Shown piece after piece: positions 19,838 through 24,852 of a DNA stretch of 24,852 nt; positions within the stretch are counted from its first letter, which is position 1; the number at the start of each line of letters is the position of its first letter. Under the pieces are notes generated by a model, which was given only the letters and a program-made list of their open reading frames with translations, was not told the origin of the DNA and searched no databases. The DNA is from Zoopage sp. CT-All (lineage: Eukaryota > Zoopagomycota > Zoopagomycetes > Zoopagales > Zoopagaceae). The stretch spans positions 1-24,852 of the forward strand of contig QZWS01000117.1 in assembly GCA_004114245.1 (NCBI GenBank). Direction: 5' to 3'. Made by a program: the position numbers and the translations under genes.

Positions 19838-20647
19838 ATGATAGTCCGCTTTCATGAATCCCCTGCCATTGCACTTCTCCTTGTATGCATGGCCGCTGCT
19901 GCTTGCACACTTCTTGCCACCGTTCACGCATCCGGTGGCTTCAAGCTCGGCGCGGTCAGCATCGATGACCAAAAGAATATCAAGAATAACCATATCAGCG
20001 CTAAAGCACACCATCCCGAGACATTGGGCCGAGCCGGCATGCTCTATGTCCCAGTGACTATCAAAGGTCACTCGATTGCGGCGTTTGTGGACTGCGGCGC
20101 ACAGTCCACTCTCATGTCACCAGAGCTGGCAATAAAGCTTGGATTGAGTCGATTGATTGATACTCGCGTCACTGGTGTCACGCTTGGTATTGGCTCGTCA
20201 CCGGCAAAGGTCCTTGGCCGAATCTATTCGGCGCCCATGATTATCGGCGACAGTGAGGTGGAGCTCACATTTACCATACTCGAGTTTGGACTGGGTTTCA
20301 GCTCCACTGCTCTGATGCTCGGTCTCGATGCGCTGAAACGGCTGAAGACGGTTATTGATTTGAAGGAGAATGTGCTTAGGATTGGCAGAGGAGTGGTGAA
20401 TTTCCTTACTGACGAAGAGCGACGCGGGCTTGAAAACAGCGCAAGGCCACTTGCACCGTCTGGGTTTCATTCGCCCTCGCCTACTCGCCATAGCAAAACC
20501 ACAGTTGCCACTGCCACCCCCTGGGAAATTTACGCGCAGACACTGGCTGACGTGTTCAAGATTGATGTCGAAAAGGCACTCAACACACTTAATCAGACTG
20601 GGGGAGATGTTGGCAAGGCTATGACAATCTTGATAGGATCGTTGTAG
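19838..20647 (+). CDS. DDI1-like aspartic protease with UBA domain, signal-peptide-like N terminus and DCG active site
   Basis: Single exon, 269 residues from the ATG at 19838 (in-frame ATG also at 19739). Residues ~67-200 match the retroviral-like protease domain of Ddi1, which cleaves heavily ubiquitinated substrates: GMLYVPVTIKGHSIAAFVD, LGLSRLIDTRVTGV, VLGRIYSAPMIIG, LMLGLDALKRLKTVIDLK and ENVLRIG are all Ddi1-like. The catalytic motif, normally D-[TS]-G-A-Q, reads D85-C-G-A-Q-S-T. The C-terminal ~45 residues (YAQTLADVFKIDVEKALNTL, GGDVGKAMTILIGSL) resemble a UBA domain. Ddi1's N-terminal ubiquitin-like domain is missing; instead there is a hydrophobic segment (AIALLLVCMAAAACTLLATV) ending HASGG, like a signal peptide or signal anchor. 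A diverged secreted or ER-anchored paralogue is the simplest reading. A retroelement protease is unlikely because UBA and Ddi1 flanks are present. Confidence 0.82.
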   Translation: MIVRFHESPAIALLLVCMAAAACTLLATVHASGGFKLGAVSIDDQKNIKNNHISAKAHHPETLGRAGMLYVPVTIKGHSIAAFVDCGAQSTLMSPELAIKLGLSRLIDTRVTGVTLGIGSSPAKVLGRIYSAPMIIGDSEVELTFTILEFGLGFSSTALMLGLDALKRLKTVIDLKENVLRIGRGVVNFLTDEERRGLENSARPLAPSGFHSPSPTRHSKTTVATATPWEIYAQTLADVFKIDVEKALNTLNQTGGDVGKAMTILIGSL

Positions 20648-20797
20648 GAGTAGCCAGGCCACTATATTCCTCTTAGAGCCAGGCAGTTCTGATTGATTCT
20701 TGATTTGGCTCAATAGTCTGCATGTTGATCACGTGGTCGCCCTCTCTCTGCCCAAAATCCACCACGCAGTCAACAGCCCATCTACTGCAGAAACTTC

Positions 20798-21895
20798 ATG
20801 ATCATACACTGCGCGATATTCACTGCAATACTTGCCATCTTTTTCACCAGAGGCGCAGCCGTCGAGGCAAGCTTGCACTCTGCTTTGACCAATGCACACA
20901 ACGGTGACATGCACGATTTTGACTATTGGAAAGAGGTTGCTAGCATTCTCAGATTGCGTCGATATCGTGATAAGAGAAAGAATTCCTTCTCCTCCCTTTT
21001 AGAGGAGAACGACGAGCTCTTTGAGCATAGCAAGGATTCGACATTGGTCCCACCGCATCAAGCTGTTCCGTGGCAACATTCTACCATCCAACCTGCTCAA
21101 CCCCATAATGCTGCTCAAATCCTGATAGATTTGTCGGCATATAGCGACAGTGAATCACCCATAGACCTAACTGACGATCACCCTCCGCATTCAAAGAGGC
21201 AACCCACAGCCTTGTCGTCCACTAGTAAAAGATCCCCGAGGGTAGTTATTTCACTTGGCAGTAAGAATAAGCAACAATCCTCTGAGACCAGCGCCGCTCC
21301 TCGACCTGGATTGGTCTCTCCGAAAACTGACTATTTATCCAAAGAGAGGTTGTCCCAGGTGGGTGTAACTGCTGCCGAAAATAATATGCCTGTATTGAAC
21401 TTTGGCATCGCAACTACTGCCAGAAACCAACCAGAGCAGCCTAGCAATCCATCGAAGAACGGAAAGCGCGTGAGAGATGGCGATGGTGAATTATCCGCGG
21501 AAGAGGTCACCGGGCCTGATCCGAAGCGGGTTCGACTTGAGAGCCACTCACCAGGCAATCGCCTTCCACATTCAAAGAATCAACCCACAGCCTTGTCACC
21601 CATTGAGACTCTCTCAATCACCGAATGTCGGGACATATACAACACATTGTCAAAACATGAAAAGTATTATATGCGCAATTTCCTTGAAAACAAGGTTGGG
21701 TGTGACCACTGCAACGAGACAATGAAGCTGAGCGAGGTTAAAAAGCACTATCTCGACAAACATAAGGGCATATATCCCACAAAGCCGATCGCATGTTCCG
21801 ACTGCGGAGGCAAAATTAAATCAAAGTGGACTCCATACAAACATGTGTACACCACAGCGCACATGTTTGTGCATGGTAAGCTCGGAGGTATCTAG
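20798..21895 (+). CDS. Two-zinc-finger protein with signal-peptide-like N terminus, SIM-like and NLS-like motifs
   Basis: Single exon, 365 residues from the ATG at 20798. Residues 1-24 (MIIHCAIFTAILAIFFTRGA, then AVEA) look like a signal peptide. The middle is low-complexity and polar. It holds two hydrophobic-acidic stretches like SUMO-interaction motifs (ILIDLS at 108-113; PIDLTDD at 121-127), basic clusters (KNGKRVR at 220-226; PKRVRLES at 242-249) and two copies of HSK[RN]QPTALS. The C-terminal part has two zinc-finger-like units: C302-x2-C305...H317-x4-H322 and C333-x2-C336...H349-x5-H355. The same pattern recurs in the degenerate gene at 24175-24581. I know no named family. It is either a secreted protein that enters a nucleus or a nuclear protein whose hydrophobic start is misleading. 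It follows the DDI1-like gene after 150 bases, same strand. Confidence 0.72.
   Translation: MIIHCAIFTAILAIFFTRGAAVEASLHSALTNAHNGDMHDFDYWKEVASILRLRRYRDKRKNSFSSLLEENDELFEHSKDSTLVPPHQAVPWQHSTIQPAQPHNAAQILIDLSAYSDSESPIDLTDDHPPHSKRQPTALSSTSKRSPRVVISLGSKNKQQSSETSAAPRPGLVSPKTDYLSKERLSQVGVTAAENNMPVLNFGIATTARNQPEQPSNPSKNGKRVRDGDGELSAEEVTGPDPKRVRLESHSPGNRLPHSKNQPTALSPIETLSITECRDIYNTLSKHEKYYMRNFLENKVGCDHCNETMKLSEVKKHYLDKHKGIYPTKPIACSDCGGKIKSKWTPYKHVYTTAHMFVHGKLGGI
21188..21216 (+). repeat. 29-bp direct repeat, copy 1 (inside the zinc-finger gene)
   Basis: Matches 21569-21597 at 27 of 29 bases. Both copies are in the same frame and encode HSK[R/N]QPTALS, so the protein carries the peptide twice, 127 residues apart. 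Confidence 0.85.
21569..21597 (+). repeat. 29-bp direct repeat, copy 2 (inside the zinc-finger gene)
   Basis: Second copy of the repeat at 21188-21216, with two differences that change Arg to Asn. It lies between the NLS-like cluster and the zinc fingers. Confidence 0.85.
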
Positions 21896-22173
21896 CTGAA
21901 GCACTATCTGGAGTGTGATAAGCAGGACTGATTGATTGTGCATGCTGAGCAGGGTCTGCTGGATGGCATTCTTTCAAATGCATGCTTATCCATCTCCTTC
22001 TTTTGATACCCATTTCAACAACTAGTGCTACAGCAATTCATGTAGTGCTTTTCATCACTTTTGCTTGTCAACTCACATCTCATTTCAACAATATCTCTTC
22101 ACTATGAACGTTGGTATTTCAATACATTTACGGACGGGTCCTATGCATTCGACTGCATCCAGTTTCCCACGCA

Positions 22174-23870
22174 TTAATATTCCCGACTTTCCTCTGCAAG
22201 GGTTGAAAGTTGCGGGTTGCCGTTCCGGTTGAATGCACCCTCGTGCATCAGATCACTCTGATGCTGGTTCATGGTCTGCTCCAACTCCTCGCGCTCAGCC
22301 CGCTCGGCGCTGCGCATCATTCGCTTCATCCCCAGGAATAGGATCTTGTCCTGCAGCATGGGCTCAATCATGAAGATGGCGTCCGAGGCGGACATCTGAC
22401 CGGCGTTGAACTGCTGAATTACTAGAGCGCCATTTAATAGCTGACCAAACAGTGCAATGATACTCACCTCCTGCAAACTCCCTGAATGCAGCCTTGGGCA
22501 GTATTCGTCGAATTTCGCTGTAGAGATTTTCGGCCTCGGCCAGACGTGCTTCTGTCTCATCGTCGTCCGAGCCCGAATTGCCACCTGACGCCGAGCTTGC
22601 ACTATAGCGGGGGACCATGCCGCGGTCGCTGCTTCGGGCACTCGTCGGCATTCGCGGTTGCGAATGATGCCCGTTTGCCGACCCAGGCCTAATGCTCTTA
22701 CTCGCCGATGAGGTGCCATTGTTGGTTGCTGTGGTCTTGGGCCGAATGGGCGAGCTCTGCACCATGGTGGGGACATCGCGCATGCCGAAACGTTTGGCAG
22801 TGGACGCAGACGTTTTGTGCATTGCTGGTTGTGGACGCTCGTCCGACGGAGGCGTCGGAATCATGCCGCTATTCGGGACCTGCACACTGTAAATACGGCG
22901 AATCAGCGTAAACGGAGTGCTACCTTTGATGCTGCATCCTTGGATGGCTGCTGCGATCGGCGCTTAGGGGTGGATGTGATGACCAGTGATTCAGACGCAG
23001 GACGGGTAGGGGTGCGTATCACGGTGGTGTTGAACATGGCCGTGGTCGCATTTGCAAAATTATCCGGGATGCTCTACAATGCGTTACGATGTGAGAATGT
23101 CGCACAAGTGGGGGTCACCTCCTCATCGATATGGTTCTGGGTAGCGGGCGATTCATCGCGGCTCATGCTGCTCCCGCGATGCGACCGCGGCATCCTTATC
23201 CCAGCGGAGGCAAACATGCTCTCGGAAATCCCGGCGGCAGCATCCACCACTTGCCGCAGAGGGGCATGTGCGGTCACCTCCTGGAACGACCTCTCCAGCT
23301 CGACGGGATTCACTTGCTGCCCGGCACCCATGCCGTACTGCACCATGTTTACAATGCTCTTGCGGAATTCCTCGAGCTGCGTGGCCCAGGCACGGATACG
23401 CGCGTGTGAATTGCGCAGCTCCTCGTATGCCTGGCCCAGCTTGCGCAGCTCCGATTGCGACTCGGAGAGGGCGGACTCGGTGTCGTCGAGCTTTGATTCG
23501 ACGCGGTCACGCTCACGTTCCAAAGTGTGAATCTAGCGATGCATGGTGAGAACAGGTGGCTGGCGGCGCGCTAAAATGCAGTTACCTGCTGCGCCTGCTG
23601 GTGGTTGATCTGACGCTCGTGAGACAGGGCTGCGTTCAGCTCCGACACGCGTCTGTCGTACGCGATACGAATGAACTCCATTCCGCGTATTAGCTATATA
23701 TGTGTGTGTCAAGCATAGTGTGAGTTTGGGCGCCTTACCATCTGGTCCGCGTCGTACGACTCGGCGCGCTGAGCGCTCGATCCGTTGCTGGCCGACCCGC
23801 CGGACGCCGACGGCCGCCCCGACGAGGCAACAGTATTGTTACGAGATGCAGCAGAATCAATAGGTGGCAT
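22174..23870 (-). CDS. Six-exon coiled-coil protein of unknown function
   Basis: Exons (minus) 23870-23739, 23693-23586, 23532-23119, 23073-22924, 22879-22468 and 22421-22174 join in frame to 487 residues; introns are 44-53 bp, with GTAAGG, GTAACT, GTGACC, GTAGCA and GTGAGT donors. Residues 1-40 are Ser-rich (MPPIDSAASRNNTVASSGRP). Residues ~45-135 form a coiled coil (ELNAALSHERQINHQQAQQ, LERERDRVESKLDDTESAL, LGQAYEELRNSHARIRAW). The middle is disordered, with many Ser/Thr-Pro sites (RTPTRP, STPKRRS, PTPPSDE, SSPIRP) suited to CDK or MAP kinases. A compact helical domain follows at ~390-445 (AENLYSEIRRILPKAAFREF, VIQQFNAGQMSASDAIFMIE, MLQDKILFLGMKRMM), and then Glu/Gln-rich residues. The helical domain loosely recalls small four-helix interaction modules, but I cannot name it. 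A cytoskeletal or chromatin scaffold is possible. Confidence 0.75.
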
Positions 23871-24174
23871 TTTGCAATATATCGGAGACGATAGCACGGA
23901 GTGGTGGCGTCGGGAGTCGGCCTGCGGTGGGTGTTGTCGGTTGCAGAGAAGCAATTTCGCCTCCGGCCCCCCACTCAGTTGAGACAAGATGGGCATCGCT
24001 GATCAGAGCGCTGAACAACCAGCATGGTCTATGCTATCCGGAGTTGTGCCCTGAGTAGGCGTATTTAATTGTGATCCTGGCTTCTCTCTCTGCCCAATGC
24101 GGATATATGGTTAGGATGCAAGAATTTCAATAAATCTAAGGATAGGCAAGTACATTTCTAGCCTATTTGACTGT
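23871..24174. other. Intergenic region, promoter side of the coiled-coil gene, passing into AT-rich DNA
   Basis: These 304 bases start with the upstream region of the minus-strand coiled-coil gene and become AT-rich after about 24060. No gene or RNA is recognisable. Confidence 0.5.
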
Positions 24175-24581
24175 TTACTTCTTACTGCTTAATGCCTTCT
24201 CAACTGCCTTCATGTGCATCACTTGGTAATAATGTTCAATGACTCTCCTGATCCCTCCTGACCATGAACAAGTACTGCAGTTGATTGTCTCTGTAGGCTG
24301 GCCATGGTGTTTCCTCTTATAATGCCTTAGAAGGTTTCTACTGATGGAGAGGAGTTGCACTTGCTGCACTTGACAGGCTGCTTCATATACGCAAAATAAG
24401 GCTTACTTTCCTCATCTGATAAATTAAGAGTATGTTTTCTGCGTTCAGATCTTTTAGTACTATCTTCATGCTGCTCCTTGTGTATTGTGCATTTCTTTAC
24501 AATGCCACATGGTTGTTTAGCTTTCTTGGTGTGGGTAATACTAGGGTCATGCATTGCCAAATAATATTGATCAAGATCCAT
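24175..24581 (-). pseudogene. Frameshifted relative of the two-zinc-finger gene
   Basis: Read on the minus strand from a possible ATG at 24581 (MDLDQYYLAMHDPSI), a Lys/Glu-rich polar region leads to KCSKCN, the first half of a zinc finger, and then runs into a stop near 24327. The second half (RNLLRHYKRKHHG) and a second finger (INCSTC ... EHYYQVMH) continue in another frame to the stop at 24175. The break lies within about 20 bases around 24335, too short for an intron, and is one base short of the spacing seen at 20798-21895. C-x2-C, H-x4-H, C-x2-C, H-x5-H order is the same in both genes. It is a decayed copy or a sequencing error in an otherwise usable gene. An upstream exon (MLGLTRKNVVWSR, 24763 to 24725) before a GTAAGT donor is possible. 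It lies in AT-rich DNA. Confidence 0.65.
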
Positions 24582-24656
24582 ATAATCTAAAGAAGGTGGG
24601 AGAGGACTTTGGATGGAAGCAAGAGACAGATGATTCCCTGGGATATGAGACATGTA

Positions 24657-24718
24657 TGTGGTGCAGCAGTAGAAAAGTAGCAGTCTCTTTTCTGAGACAT
24701 TAAGTTCCACAAGACTTA
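24657..24718 (-). repeat. Right arm of a 62-bp inverted repeat
   Basis: Reverse complement of 1-62 with 61 of 62 bases identical. On the minus strand it begins just after AGAG with TAAGTCTTG, so it spans a possible GTAAGT splice donor upstream of the degenerate zinc-finger gene and probably lies in that gene's 5' region or first intron. Confidence 0.9.
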
Positions 24719-24761
24719 CTCTGCTCCACACCACATTTTTTCTTGTGAGTCCAAGCATAAT

Positions 24762-24852
24762 ATGGACGAAACTACCGGCGCGGAATCGGTACACTCGTTC
24801 GGGTCGGCAACCACCGGCCTGGGGACAGACGGGGTCTGCGAGGCCCTGTCAG
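24762..24852 (+). CDS. Possible N terminus of a further gene, cut by the window edge
   Basis: An ATG at 24762 opens a frame to the end of the window (30 codons): MDETTGAESVHSFGSATTGL and on. The composition turns GC-rich right here, as in the genuine genes of the window, whereas the DNA to the left is AT-rich. The peptide is acidic, then Ser/Thr/Gly-rich. It is too short to identify. Confidence 0.4.
   Translation, partial: MDETTGAESVHSFGSATTGLGTDGVCEALS

Noticed and set aside
19838-20647. Protease of a retroelement or retrovirus
   Set aside because: The domain keeps Ddi1-specific flanks and a UBA-like C terminus, and no reverse transcriptase, integrase or LTR is nearby.

Overview
This window is eukaryotic nuclear DNA, almost certainly from a fungus and perhaps an early-diverging lineage (the lineage is a guess). 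The genes are dense and lie on both strands. I reconstructed 29 introns, all 38-53 bp, with CTGAC/CTGAT/CTAAT-like branch sites close to the acceptor. The protein set fits a fungus: Ers1/cystinosin-type PQ-loop transporter, Atg2, Cox4, Mix14, Nta1 and Cactin. TAA, TAG and TGA all serve as stops. I see no tRNA, rRNA, CRISPR array or intact transposon.

Layout. 1-722: AT-rich edge, starting with a 62-bp sequence that recurs inverted at 24657-24718. 723-3339: a small secreted Cys-rich protein (+), the N-terminal amidase NTA1 (+, six exons), and a second copy of the Cys-rich family (-). 3543-5875: a cystinosin-like lysosomal transporter (+), then an F-box protein that also carries a UBP zinc finger and a DUSP domain (+). 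5902-8013: a large Ser-rich protein full of RRxS/T sites (-). 8202-15120: the autophagy lipid-transfer protein ATG2 (-, at least 14 exons). 15500-16357: two mitochondrial genes that converge, COX4 (+) and the double twin-CX9C protein MIX14/CHCHD5 (-). 16477-17436: a secreted-looking Ser-rich protein (-). 17697-19722: the splicing factor Cactin (-). 19838-21895: two adjacent plus-strand genes, a DDI1-like aspartic protease with a UBA domain and a two-zinc-finger protein. Both begin with a signal-peptide-like hydrophobic segment. 22174-23870: a six-exon coiled-coil protein (-). 24060-24760: AT-rich DNA with a frameshifted second member of the zinc-finger family (-). 24762-24852: the possible first codons of a further gene (+).

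Most genes are unrelated housekeeping functions: N-degron processing, lysosomal amino-acid export, autophagy, cytochrome oxidase and splicing. They sit close together and share short divergent promoters or nearly touching 3' ends. The unusual material is at 19.8-21.9 kb and at the two AT-rich edges. There, intracellular-type domains (retroviral-like protease plus UBA; zinc fingers plus SUMO-interaction-like and nuclear-localisation motifs) follow predicted signal peptides, and a repeated zinc-finger family is associated with repeat DNA. The paralogous Cys-rich pair around NTA1 and the F-box/ZnF-UBP/DUSP protein are the other candidates for novelty. All exon structures were worked out by eye from reading frame, splice motifs and family conservation; none is confirmed by transcripts.
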